From positions 3,658,001 to 3,722,000 of the forward strand of contig NZ_UGSI01000001.1 in the NCBI RefSeq assembly GCF_900454495.1: a stretch of 64,000 nucleotides of DNA, given 5' to 3'. Under the pieces are notes generated by a model that did not search any database, had not been told where the DNA came from, and saw only the letters and a list, made by a program, of their open reading frames with translations. The DNA comes from Paenibacillus macerans. Lineage in GTDB: Bacteria > Bacillota > Bacilli > Paenibacillales > Paenibacillaceae. The translations under genes and the position numbers were made by a program. Numbering within the stretch: position 1 is the stretch's first letter; the number at the start of each line of letters is the position of its first letter. This document shows, in pieces, positions 42,174 to 50,926 of the stretch.

Positions 42174-43358
42174 TTATGCGGTCATCTTTATTTCGACTTT
42201 TCGAGCTAATTTTAATGCCCCTTGATCGATATATTTCATATAATAATGCGACAAAATAAATAACGGCACCATAGAAACCATAAACGTAATTGCATAAGCA
42301 AGATTATAACTAAAAAAATGAATCACTTTACTAAACAGGAACGCGGAGAACGTATTTAGGAAAGTGAAATGAATGAGGTAAAGGGAAAATGAAATCTGTC
42401 CTAAATAAGCAAACGGCTTCCATCCAAACACATGCTGCAGCACTTTTAAACGAAGCAGAGCAAACAAAATCATAGCAGAACCTAGGGTTCGGGCAAGAAG
42501 CCGCGGATCGATGTTAAATTGAATCCATGCATTGATATTTTTTGTCCACACTTCTATTGGTTCGTACATAGTCCCCATTAATGAAGTATACGGCGCTGAA
42601 CCTAAGTAAATCCCTATTAAAAGCACAAGTACTGCCGTTATTTTACTTTGGACCCATTTGTGCTTAAGCAAATCGGCCAGCAGCATTCCCCACAAAAAAG
42701 CGACAAAATAGGTTTGAATCAAAGCAATGGATAAGACCGCATACACCATCCATCTTTTTTTCACTCGTCCGAATAATGCAAGAAAACCGAAAATTAAAAA
42801 AGAACCTAATAGCTCATAGCCCATTGTCCAAAGGACCGGATTGTAAGGATGGGCATCAAACCGGAAAAATGGATCAAAAATAGCAGCCTTGATAACGGTA
42901 TATATATTTGTATCTAAAGCGTAGTAGTCCTTTTTCATATCCGTCCATGTAGTTCCCCATATTTCTTGGAGATAAAAGGCCTTCGTAATAATTGCTAGAT
43001 ACGCAAGCAATACGGATACCGCTGCCGGCACGGCAAGCCGAATGTACCTTCGTATAGCGCTGGAATGCAACAATTTTTGAAAGGTCGTGCTATCGAACTC
43101 TTTTTCAAACATTTTGACACTGAGCACATAACCGCTTAGCACAAAAAACAAACTAACGGCAAATTGTCCATTATAAAATAAATTAATTGGAGAATGTCCG
43201 TACCAGATATCCCATTTAAAATGAGTTTGTTGCGGCCTTCCGTTTAACGCAGCTGGATAAAATACTTGTATGTAGTGCGAAATAACCACGGCAAATGCCG
43301 CGAGTCCCCTGATGCCTTCCAAATAGAATAGCTTTTTCTCGGATGTCTCTTCATTCAT
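42174..43358 (-). CDS. Membrane acyltransferase, acyltransferase-3 family
   Basis: 394 residues with about ten membrane helices. The family signatures are visible: YLEGIRGLAAFAVVISHYIQVF near residue 13 with the conserved His, FFVLSGYVLS near 72, RRYIRLAVPAA near 103 and YLGQISFSLYLIHF near 330. Such enzymes O-acetylate surface polysaccharides or peptidoglycan, or acylate antibiotics and lipids. The acceptor is not evident. The gene is clearly richer in A+T than everything around it and contains none of the local repeats, which suggests recent acquisition. It has its own terminator and no operon partners. Confidence 0.8.
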   Translation of the reverse strand: MNEETSEKKLFYLEGIRGLAAFAVVISHYIQVFYPAALNGRPQQTHFKWDIWYGHSPINLFYNGQFAVSLFFVLSGYVLSVKMFEKEFDSTTFQKLLHSSAIRRYIRLAVPAAVSVLLAYLAIITKAFYLQEIWGTTWTDMKKDYYALDTNIYTVIKAAIFDPFFRFDAHPYNPVLWTMGYELLGSFLIFGFLALFGRVKKRWMVYAVLSIALIQTYFVAFLWGMLLADLLKHKWVQSKITAVLVLLIGIYLGSAPYTSLMGTMYEPIEVWTKNINAWIQFNIDPRLLARTLGSAMILFALLRLKVLQHVFGWKPFAYLGQISFSLYLIHFTFLNTFSAFLFSKVIHFFSYNLAYAITFMVSMVPLFILSHYYMKYIDQGALKLARKVEIKMTA

Positions 43359-43460
43359 TTTTTATATTCCCCTACTTTCACGAATAGAACTACTATAACA
43401 TGTGTTCGCTCGAATAAGCGCGGGTGATAACCGTTAGCTTAGAAAATGTTTCGTACATAA

Positions 43461-43490
43461 AACCCGGCCCCTGTTCATGGCCGGGCTTAA
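43461..43490 (-). terminator. Terminator of the blaR1-like gene
   Basis: On the minus strand CCCGGCC-ATGAACAG-GGGCCGGG followed by TTTTAT. It directly follows the blaR1-like stop. Confidence 0.75.
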
Positions 43491-43494
43491 GCAG

Positions 43495-45921
43495 CTATTT
43501 ATTTTTCCATGGTAGCGTCGTATATGACGGCAGATCGACGGACCAATTTACATCGGTGAATACTTTGTCCACGACGATCCGTTTCAACGTCAGCTTGGAA
43601 ATGTCGTTCGGAACATCGTTAACGATGAAGTCGAGTTCATCCCAGACGCTTCCCCCATCCTCATTAATTCTTCCAATCCCCTCTCTAATTACGGAATACG
43701 TCGTCTCATTCGCATCCATGGCGATCCACTTGTCTCTATTTTGCTGGTTTATATAAATTCCGCTTCCGCTTAAGCGAAGGTTTCTTTTTTCTGTATCAGG
43801 GTCGGTTTCAAAGCCGTATTTCTCCAGAGTGATCTTGTCTCCTTCGTCTTCAAATACGACGGGCTTCTTGGCCAACTGGTTCAGGTCAATCTCTACCGAA
43901 GCTTCTTTTTTAATCGGTAGGCTGTACCCATCAAGTACAAACCGGATGTTTTTCAGCTCAAGAGATACCATTGATGTAAGCCATGTTCTGGACCAACTTG
44001 TACTGGCGTTAGCTTTGTATACCTCTTCAATTTTGCCGCCAAAAGGACCGCTTTGACCGCCAAAGTACTTTGCCTTTGCTTCGGGGTCGTCCGTTTCGAG
44101 ATGGTACCAAAGCTCAACATCTTGCCTCCATTCGGGAATGGCCTGTTTTGCCAATTTTTCGTTCAAATCGAGGTCCATATCCAGGCGCAGTCCGTTCGGG
44201 GTACGAAAAAACTGCTTCATCTCCATTTGCAGTCCTGCCGGCGTGGTATAGTTTGCATTCAGCGCCTCACTTGTCCCTAGCCGCTTTGCTTTGGTCATAT
44301 CCAAGGTGAACTCGAATTTCCAATTCACTTCGATTTTTTCGCGTTTGATGTCGTCTTTTTTATCGGCCCAGTCCCAAATATGATCCGTCTTGCCTTGAAT
44401 CACGATTTGATCCGGCGGTGTCTCTGTAAACAGGAATATATATTCCTCCACATTAGGACGGGTTCCACCCGGCGATCCCGCTAGAGTAGCAACTACCTTG
44501 CCGTCTCGATCCTTTATAAAAATACCGCCATCCTCCAAAGGACTTTGCAGAAAATGGCCGTCCGGTCCAAAATGCTTAGCCGTAAGCACCACACGCGAGT
44601 TGTCGACCATTACGCTTTCGATTTCAAACGCGTACCCCTTGTCCTCTACCCGAATGTCCGGTTTGGATACCAGACCAAGCTCCTGGGAGGTCATGTAGTC
44701 GTCATACCATAACCAATCCTCAAAGCTATACTCGGAAGGGACTACAATTGGCGAAGACTGGCCTTCCACCTTCCCCTTGGCATTGGTCAGGGCAATGCCG
44801 ACGATAACCGCAACAAGAATAAGTCCTAAAGCCGTTCGCTTAAATGATGTTTTCTTAAATAAGGCAATCATCGTAATTCTCCTTTTGATTTCCAGGCGGT
44901 TCTTGGAAAAATAGGCGGCGGCAAGCAGCCTCGACGGCTTTCCCGATAACGTTTCAAGCAGCTTAATAACCGTATGTCCGTACTGCTTCGCTTCATCCGG
45001 GCCGATGTAAGAGACGGCCTGCGCATCGCAGGATAACTCTTGATCTTCCCTCATTTTGCGATAGGCGTACCACAGTACCGGATTGAACCAGTGCAGGATC
45101 AGCAGCGCCGTCATCACCCAGTTGACGGCGATATCCTTCCGTTTGTGATGAACCAGTTCATGGAGGAATATATACTTGATCTCATTTGCGGAGAATTGGT
45201 CTACGATGGTCGCGGGCAGCAAAATTTTGGGCGACCTTAGTCCGTGCAGCGCCGGGCCGCTTCCTTGGTCCGTCATCCGCAGTGAAATTTTGCGGCGGAC
45301 ACCAAGCTTGTGTTGGCAGGACTGCAGCAGTTCCTCCAGTTCCGGATTTACCATTCCATTGGAGCCGAAGACAATGCTCTTGGCAAACCTGCGGTTGATG
45401 CGGAACAAATAAACGGACAGAGCGATGACGCCGGCAAGCCATAATCCGAACAAACCTGCGTAAGCCCCATCTTTGGGGGTTAATCCAGCGGGCTGCCGGG
45501 ACGAATCCGCCGGCTCGGCCGGGGCCGCCGCGGTCTTCGTCTTGGCCGCTTCGCCGCCAACCTCGGCCACACCGTTCGGCAAGGTCTCCTCCGCCGCCGG
45601 TTCAGCCGCGTCCGGGCTGGGCTGCCGCTGCTCCGCTACCTGCGTAATTAATGCGTCGATCCTGCCGCTTGGCTCGGAGAGGGAAAACAGGTTATACATG
45701 CTGATGGAGCTTTCTGGTGCCCACGGAAGCAAGGCCCGAAGGAGGACAATCAGCCAAAGCGCGTACTGCCATTTGATCGGGAGCCGGTCCTTAAGTACCC
45801 ATTTGAGCAGCAGTACCAATCCGACCAAAATGGAGACCATGACCGAGGTTTGAAACAGCCAGCCCAAAAAGCCGGGCAACCACCTCAGCAGGGGCATTAC
45901 CGCGTTCCATACCATGGTCAT
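43495..45921 (-). CDS. BlaR1/MecR1-like M56 metallopeptidase with a non-penicillin-binding sensor domain
   Basis: 808 residues. Membrane helices near 15-35, 45-65 and 150-170 flank a long Ala/Glu/Pro linker. The M56 zinc site is FLHELVHHKRKD near residue 255 with the second Glu in DQELSCDAQA near 295. A further helix (LGLILVAVIVGIALT) leads to a large outside domain of about 420 residues. BlaR1 proper carries a penicillin-binding domain with SxxK there. None is seen. The region instead recalls DUF4179/DUF5643-type beta-rich domains (VMVDNSRVVLTAKHF, LRLSGSGIYINQQ). It presumably senses another envelope signal and inactivates the BlaI-like repressor, with which it overlaps by four bases. Confidence 0.78.
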   Translation of the reverse strand: MTMVWNAVMPLLRWLPGFLGWLFQTSVMVSILVGLVLLLKWVLKDRLPIKWQYALWLIVLLRALLPWAPESSISMYNLFSLSEPSGRIDALITQVAEQRQPSPDAAEPAAEETLPNGVAEVGGEAAKTKTAAAPAEPADSSRQPAGLTPKDGAYAGLFGLWLAGVIALSVYLFRINRRFAKSIVFGSNGMVNPELEELLQSCQHKLGVRRKISLRMTDQGSGPALHGLRSPKILLPATIVDQFSANEIKYIFLHELVHHKRKDIAVNWVMTALLILHWFNPVLWYAYRKMREDQELSCDAQAVSYIGPDEAKQYGHTVIKLLETLSGKPSRLLAAAYFSKNRLEIKRRITMIALFKKTSFKRTALGLILVAVIVGIALTNAKGKVEGQSSPIVVPSEYSFEDWLWYDDYMTSQELGLVSKPDIRVEDKGYAFEIESVMVDNSRVVLTAKHFGPDGHFLQSPLEDGGIFIKDRDGKVVATLAGSPGGTRPNVEEYIFLFTETPPDQIVIQGKTDHIWDWADKKDDIKREKIEVNWKFEFTLDMTKAKRLGTSEALNANYTTPAGLQMEMKQFFRTPNGLRLDMDLDLNEKLAKQAIPEWRQDVELWYHLETDDPEAKAKYFGGQSGPFGGKIEEVYKANASTSWSRTWLTSMVSLELKNIRFVLDGYSLPIKKEASVEIDLNQLAKKPVVFEDEGDKITLEKYGFETDPDTEKRNLRLSGSGIYINQQNRDKWIAMDANETTYSVIREGIGRINEDGGSVWDELDFIVNDVPNDISKLTLKRIVVDKVFTDVNWSVDLPSYTTLPWKNK

Positions 45922-46301
45922 TGCCGATCTGTCTTTTCATCGAGAATTTGTTTGAGTTCCTTGATTTCTTCCTCGGTAAGCCGTTCTTCCTTTAGAAACT
46001 GCACGAACATCGGCTTCAGCGCTCCTCCGTACAGCCTTTTCAGAAACGACTTGCTCTCCGCCCTAATACATTCCTCTTCGGTCACCAATGGCGAGTACAG
46101 GTAAGTTTTCCCTTCCTTATGGAAGCCGAGTGCCTTCTTCTTCAACAGCCGGTTGATCAAAGTTTTGACGGTCGCCGGTTTCCAGTCTTTGTCGTCGCTG
46201 AGCGCTTCTATTACATCGTTCGCTGAAGCCGGCGAGCTTTGCCAAAACACCTTCATCACTTCCCATTCGGCTTCGGAAATCCGCGGAATTTGCGACATCA
46301 T
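45918..46301 (-). CDS. blaI: BlaI/MecI/CopY-family repressor
   Basis: 127 residues, the usual length. A winged helix (about 5-75: ISEAEWEVMKVFWQSSPASANDVIEAL, WKPATVKTLINRLLKKKALGFHKEGKTYLYSPLV) is followed by a C-terminal dimerisation helix region. The site of proteolysis by the BlaR1 partner is not obvious. The ATG follows GGAGGAG. Its stop overlaps the start of the blaR1-like gene. Two palindromic operators upstream, one between the promoter boxes, indicate autoregulation. No beta-lactamase gene is nearby. Its target may be only this operon or lie elsewhere. Confidence 0.83.
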   Translation of the reverse strand: MMSQIPRISEAEWEVMKVFWQSSPASANDVIEALSDDKDWKPATVKTLINRLLKKKALGFHKEGKTYLYSPLVTEEECIRAESKSFLKRLYGGALKPMFVQFLKEERLTEEEIKELKQILDEKTDRQ

Positions 46302-46321
46302 AAACTCCTCCTATTTAAAGT

Positions 46322-46333
46322 TTACATATGTAA
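46322..46333. promoter_or_regulatory. BlaI-type operator O2
   Basis: TTACATATGTAA, a perfect dyad of the TACA-N2-4-TGTA kind, between the predicted start point and the blaI ribosome site. Confidence 0.65.
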
Positions 46334-46354
46334 TCGATAGATCGGTCGACTCAA

Positions 46355-46383
46355 AGTTTACACTTGTAAACGGAATATGTCAA
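46355..46383 (-). promoter_or_regulatory. blaI promoter with embedded operator O1
   Basis: On the minus strand TTGACA (46378-46383), a 17-base spacer and TAAACT (46355-46360). The perfect palindrome GTTTACACTTGTAAAC (46356-46371) covers the spacer and -10, so bound repressor would exclude polymerase. Confidence 0.75.
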
Positions 46384-46431
46384 GAAGTGTATTTTCCAAC
46401 GGCGCGTCCTCCAATTTATAGCGAAAGGCCC

Positions 46432-46487
46432 AAAAAAAAGAAACGGCGGCAGAAAAGACCCAAAAACAAGGTCTCGTCTGCCGCTGT
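46432..46487 (-). terminator. Terminator between the GH2 and blaI genes
   Basis: GCGGCAGA-AAAGACC pairs with GGTCT-CG-TCTGCCGC; on the minus strand a long T-run follows. It would stop transcripts from the GH2 gene before blaI. Confidence 0.7.
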
Positions 46488-46690
46488 ATCTCTATAAAGA
46501 TGCGCGCTTCTGACCACAAAACTATTTTAACGGTTGCCATGGCGCTTATTTCGCCGAAAACCGGCTGCAATTACCTGAATTCAGGCAAATAGGGTCGATT
46601 ACAACCGTTAGAGTTTGGAAAAGGTCTTTTTTCGGAAAATAGCGGCGGCTGCAACCGTTAGATTTCCGACCAGGGGCTACTCGGGGAGCT

Positions 46691-46785
46691 ACCCGCCGGA
46701 TTACCCGGCAGATTACTCGCCGGATTACCTGCCACATTACTCGCTAGATTATTCGCCGGCTACCCGGCAGATTACCCGGCCGATC
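46691..46785. repeat. 12-base tandem array downstream of the GH2 gene
   Basis: Eight degenerate units of ACCCGGCAGATT type (one of 11 bases), directly after the GH2 stop. The 46302-46796 gap otherwise holds the blaI control region, a terminator and two CAACCGTTAGA copies. Confidence 0.8.
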
Positions 46786-46796
46786 TCCCGAACCGC

Positions 46797-49556
46797 TTAA
46801 CGATAACAAACGAGAATATCCAGCGGATAACGCCCGGCGTTCCGCCCGTACAGCGCCAGCCCGCCTTCGCCCGCCCGAAGCTCCAGGCGGAAGCTGCGGC
46901 TGCGGTCCAGCTTGGCGGCGATTCGCCCCGGCACCTTCACCTTGCACAAATAACCGTATGATCCCGCTTCATCCAAACGGTTCGCCACCGGCTGATAGTG
47001 CCAGGACAATACGCCGCGGCTGTCCGCCGGATCGTCGGGCAAGTGAACGGTTCCGGCCGGCTCTCCGTCGATGCACACAGTGACCTCTGACTCATGCCGC
47101 TCTTCGTCCGTCATGTAGTACGTATTCGGATTGTACTCCACATCGGCGGCGGCGCCATGCATAAAGTGGATGCCCGTCTCGCGGGCTTTGGCGCCTTCGA
47201 TGTTGCGGGCCAGCACTCTTTTGGCGCTTGCTTCAAACACGATTTCGATGTCGCCGATCAACTCAAGCCGCTCGCGCTCGGGAAGCCTCACCTCATAAGT
47301 GAACGCCCCGGCCCCCGCGCCGCTCACCTTGGCCCCCTGAATCGCATCCCAATGATGCGTAAACGATTGGCCGGCAAAACCGCCTACCGGCAAACTGATG
47401 TGGCCGAAGCCGGAGTCATATGTTCCGTCCGCCTCACCGCTCCGCACGTCAAACGTAATGAAGTTCCGGGTAATCGCTCCCCCCGCTTCATCCAATAAAC
47501 GAACCGCCAGCACGGCCACGGCATCCCGGTTTGGCATCGTCAGGTTCAGCGGCGCAATCGGGGCTACGCCGTAGCCGTTCCATTCGATGGAAGCTTCACC
47601 GCGGTCGGCCGCTTGGCGCTCGCCAAGCTGGTCGTACCACAGCTCCCAGTCCAGCTTCAGCGTCCGGCCGTGGTAACGGTCGGAGTAACTGGAGCGCAGC
47701 AGGGCGACGGCAACCCGCTCGCCGCCTTCCACCGTTCGGCACGGAGGCGCGTCGATGACGATAAAGTCGGGCGAATGCAGATCGGCAATCGTCATGCCGG
47801 GCACAAAATCGCCGTAGCCGAAGTCTTTGTCCGTGCCGTCGAGCCGGTAGTAGCCATTGAATTCATTCGTCACGTCGCGGAATTCCGTAAATACGAACCC
47901 GCACATTTTGTCATGGCGGCGGAATTCGTTCAGCATGTACCGGTAATGCCACGCCAGGTCGCTGTCGCCCGCACCGTGTTCGATGCCCCAAACGTTGCCG
48001 CATTCGCTGTTCATCAGCGGCGCATCCGTCTGTACGTTCCCGCCGATAAAGTTGAGCTCGGACCCGGGATAGGTTTTTTCGACCACATCGCTCACGTGCT
48101 GCCGGACCTGTTCATACCCATTGATATAAAAATGCCAGGTATTGAGATCCGTTTCGACGTGGTCCCAGTTGCAGGCCGAATTGTCCTCCACCAGCCGCGT
48201 CGGGTCGGCTTCCTTGGCCCAACGGTACATCCGCCGCACCCATTCCTGGGTCTCCGGCAAATAATTCATGTTGCCCGATTCATCCCCGGTCAAACTGCCG
48301 GCCGCTTTCCCCGATTTCAGCCCCCACGTCTCATTGAACATCACCCAGGAAAAAATCGCGGGATGATTGTAATCCCGGGCGAGCACTTCACGGGCTTCGC
48401 TTTCGTAGGCAGTTCGCGCCCGCTCATCCGGCGCGCCCCAGAAGCAGGGCATATCCTCCATCACGAGAATCCCCAGCTTGTCGGCCCAATACAGCTTGCG
48501 CGGCTCCTCGGGTTTGATATGAATCCGCACGAAGTTCAGCCCGAGCCTTTTCATAAGGTAAATCTCGTTTCTCATTTCCTCGTCGCTCGGATACGTAAAA
48601 TAGCCGGTTTTGTGATAAGACTGGTCGAGCGTGCCGTTCAAATAAACCGGTTTTCCGTTCAGCGTGATCCAGCGGTAATCGCGGTCCCCAAACCGGGCGG
48701 TGGCGATTTCGCGGATTCCGAAATAAGTGCTGACGCGGTCGCGGCCAAACGAACCGGACAAAACGATCTCCCCTTCATACAAAAAAGGGGTTTCCGGGCT
48801 CCACAAACGGGGATTTGCCACCGTAAACGAGGTGCGGACCGTATTTTCGCCGGCCGTCAGCCGGACCTGCTCCTTGTGGTTCACCGCGCCTTGCGCAAAT
48901 TGGAAGGACAATTCCGCTTCGGTAACCCCGCCGGAGATAATGAAACACTCCACTTCGATCCGTCCGTCCATGAACGTCCGGAACCTGGCTTCCCGGACAA
49001 AGCTTTCCGGGCGCGCCTCCAGCCAAACGGGCTGCCAAATGCCGCGGATTTCCCCGTACCCTTGTTTGCCGCGGGCCTGGTAATCTTCGTCCCGGTCCTC
49101 CACGCGCACGACGATCGTGTTTTCTTTATCCTTTTTCCACGTGTCCGTCACTTCGAATTCGAATGCGCCATACCCGCCCCGATGCGATCCGGCATGAACG
49201 CCATTGACCCAAACATCGCAGCGGTAATCCACCGCCCCAAACCGCAAAAAAATCCGCGCCGGCCCAAACTCCGGCTGCCAAGCCACAGTCCGCCGGTACC
49301 AGCCGATCCCGGGCTCATTGACGCCGATGCCGGACAAAGGGCTCGACCAGGAAAAAGGAACCTGGATTTGCTCGCGAAAAGCCGGCACTCCCTCGTTTTG
49401 CCAAGACTGGCCGATCCCCTCGTCGCTTGGATCAAAACGAAACGCCCACGCCCCATTCAGATTGAACCAGTCTTTCCGCTCCCAATCGGGCCGGGGAAAT
49501 TCCGGACGGGGAATTGCAGCTGCATCCGCGGTCATCGCTTGATTAAACATCGTCAT
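46797..49556 (-). CDS. Glycoside hydrolase family 2 enzyme (beta-galactosidase/glucuronidase-like)
   Basis: 919 residues with no signal peptide, so probably cytoplasmic. An N-terminal sugar-binding jelly roll (about 20-200: WFNLNGAWAFRFDP, YRRTVAW, RFGAVDYRCDVWVNG) and an Ig-like domain precede a TIM barrel (about 320-640). In the barrel the acid/base Glu is in WVMFNETWG and the likely nucleophile in NSECGNVWG. GFVFTEFRDVTNEFNG also follows the GH2 pattern. The last 110 residues form a separate domain shared with the divergently encoded ArsR-type regulator. The start at 49556 follows GAGAGGTG at six bases. The natural glycoside is unknown. Activity as beta-galactosidase, mannosidase or glucuronidase cannot be separated by eye. 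Confidence 0.8.
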   Translation of the reverse strand: MTMFNQAMTADAAAIPRPEFPRPDWERKDWFNLNGAWAFRFDPSDEGIGQSWQNEGVPAFREQIQVPFSWSSPLSGIGVNEPGIGWYRRTVAWQPEFGPARIFLRFGAVDYRCDVWVNGVHAGSHRGGYGAFEFEVTDTWKKDKENTIVVRVEDRDEDYQARGKQGYGEIRGIWQPVWLEARPESFVREARFRTFMDGRIEVECFIISGGVTEAELSFQFAQGAVNHKEQVRLTAGENTVRTSFTVANPRLWSPETPFLYEGEIVLSGSFGRDRVSTYFGIREIATARFGDRDYRWITLNGKPVYLNGTLDQSYHKTGYFTYPSDEEMRNEIYLMKRLGLNFVRIHIKPEEPRKLYWADKLGILVMEDMPCFWGAPDERARTAYESEAREVLARDYNHPAIFSWVMFNETWGLKSGKAAGSLTGDESGNMNYLPETQEWVRRMYRWAKEADPTRLVEDNSACNWDHVETDLNTWHFYINGYEQVRQHVSDVVEKTYPGSELNFIGGNVQTDAPLMNSECGNVWGIEHGAGDSDLAWHYRYMLNEFRRHDKMCGFVFTEFRDVTNEFNGYYRLDGTDKDFGYGDFVPGMTIADLHSPDFIVIDAPPCRTVEGGERVAVALLRSSYSDRYHGRTLKLDWELWYDQLGERQAADRGEASIEWNGYGVAPIAPLNLTMPNRDAVAVLAVRLLDEAGGAITRNFITFDVRSGEADGTYDSGFGHISLPVGGFAGQSFTHHWDAIQGAKVSGAGAGAFTYEVRLPERERLELIGDIEIVFEASAKRVLARNIEGAKARETGIHFMHGAAADVEYNPNTYYMTDEERHESEVTVCIDGEPAGTVHLPDDPADSRGVLSWHYQPVANRLDEAGSYGYLCKVKVPGRIAAKLDRSRSFRLELRAGEGGLALYGRNAGRYPLDILVCYR

Positions 49557-49648
49557 TAGCCACACCTCTCTCCTAAAATCGCTATTAGTCCAACTTATAT
49601 GGATGATTCCATTTGCCCACATCATAGCATGTGTATTACTTAATTGCA

Positions 49649-49676
49649 ATGTACATTATAAATTTACAATATACAT
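49649..49676. promoter_or_regulatory. AT-rich dyad in the GH2/ArsR divergent gap
   Basis: ATGTA at one end and TACAT at the other of a 28-base AT-rich stretch, with TTTACAAT inside. It lies between the divergent starts (49556 and 49733), where an ArsR-type operator would be expected. Confidence 0.4.
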
Positions 49677-49732
49677 CTTTTATAGTACACTGGACACAGG
49701 TTTCATCCTTATGCAGAAAGGATTTTTTGTTG

Positions 49733-50665
49733 ATGAGCGATCCCCACCGCCAAGAAACGATCCATTACCCCGCTTCGCGGATTCTCGATGTGGCCAAAGC
49801 GCTGTCCGGCGACGTGCGTCTGCGGATATTGGAGGCGCTCGGCAAACAGCCGATGAGCATCAATCAGTTGGCCGAAGCGCTGGGCGTCGCCCAGCCGACG
49901 ATTTCCATCAACGTGCAGACGCTGGAGCAAGCCGGCCTGATCGTATCGGCGCAAGGCGCGAACCGGGAAAAAATCTGCTCGGTCACCTGCCGCTCCATCC
50001 TGCTGGAGCTGCCGACCCAGCCGGGCGAAGGCCTGCATCACATTGAGGAGATCCATATGCCGATCGGCATGTATTCGCTCAGTTCGGTGCAGCCCCCTTG
50101 CGGCATGGTCGGGCGCGACGGCAGTTTGATCGGCTCCCAGGACGATCCGCGGGTATTTTATATGCCGGAACGGACGGATGCGGCGCTGCTGTGGTTCGCC
50201 GAGTCGGGATACGTGGAGTATTATTTCGCCAACCCGCTGCCGCCGGGCGTGGAGCTTGAAGAATTAAGCGTGCGGGCTGAAGTCTGCTCGGAAGCCCCGG
50301 GGTTCCGGGATGCCTGGCCGTCGGACATCAGCGTAAGCATCAACGGCCACCCGGCCGGAACCTGGACGAGCCCCGCCGATTTCGGCGACCGCAAGGGCAA
50401 ACTGACGCCCGAAAAATGGAAAGGCGGCACCGAATACGGCCAGCTTATCGAATGGCGCGTTACCCGGAGCGGCAGCTTTGTAGGCAGCGCCCTGGCCTCC
50501 GCCACCACGCTTGGCGCGCTTGATCTTGCCTTCAACAAGCCGATCCGCGTCCGCTTCGAAGTCCGGGAGGATGCCGTGAACAAGCGGGGCCTTAATTTGT
50601 TCGGCATGGGCTTCGGCGATTATCCGCAGGATATCGTGTTATCGTTTAAACGCAGCAGCAATTAA
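49733..50665 (+). CDS. ArsR-type HTH regulator fused to a GH2-tail-like sensor domain
   Basis: 310 residues, about three times a normal ArsR protein. The N-terminal winged helix (about 10-90: RILDVAKALSGDVRLRILEALGKQPMSINQLAEALGVAQPTISINVQTLEQAGLI) is of the ArsR type. It has no metal-site cysteines in the expected helix. Residues about 110-310 form a beta-rich domain whose final third matches the C-terminus of the adjacent GH2 enzyme (INGHPAGT with IDGEPAGT, RGLNLFGMGFGDYPQDIVL with GGLALYGRNAGRYPLDILV). It is divergent from the GH2 gene, so it probably controls it in response to a carbohydrate. The ATG at 49733 has AAAGGA upstream. Confidence 0.75.
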   Translation: MSDPHRQETIHYPASRILDVAKALSGDVRLRILEALGKQPMSINQLAEALGVAQPTISINVQTLEQAGLIVSAQGANREKICSVTCRSILLELPTQPGEGLHHIEEIHMPIGMYSLSSVQPPCGMVGRDGSLIGSQDDPRVFYMPERTDAALLWFAESGYVEYYFANPLPPGVELEELSVRAEVCSEAPGFRDAWPSDISVSINGHPAGTWTSPADFGDRKGKLTPEKWKGGTEYGQLIEWRVTRSGSFVGSALASATTLGALDLAFNKPIRVRFEVREDAVNKRGLNLFGMGFGDYPQDIVLSFKRSSN

Positions 50666-50679
50666 TCATACGTCAATTA

Positions 50680-50732
50680 AAAAGCAAGCAGCCGCACCCC
50701 TTCATTTTTCAGGGCGGGCTGCTTGCTTTTTG
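50680..50732. terminator. Strong bidirectional terminator between the ArsR-type gene and alr
   Basis: AAAAAGCAAGCAGCC pairs with GGCTGCTTGCTTTTT across a 23-base loop. The flanking genes converge. The rest of the gap to alr is AT-rich and empty. Confidence 0.85.
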
Positions 50733-50926
50733 TTCGCGGCCGGGGATATATACGTAACAAAATGTAACATACTTTAATTGGATGCATACTTTTTTCAATA
50801 TGAATGACTATTTAAAGTGCGGAAAATCATCTTTTTCGGATAAATCAAACTAATAATCCCTTTACTAAACTGGATTTTTCAATTATCATGTGAGTGAAAT
50901 GGCACTTTTTCTCACATACAAAACAG

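Noticed and set aside
45040..45412. Beta-lactamase or other resistance gene expected near blaR1/blaI
   Set aside because: No frame around the pair shows SxxK/KTG or metallo-beta-lactamase motifs; only shadows of the blaR1-like gene occur.
46615..46800. Small plus-strand frame coding Tyr/Pro/Asp repeats
   Set aside because: It is a translation of the 12-base intergenic array, with no ribosome site and antisense to the GH2 end.
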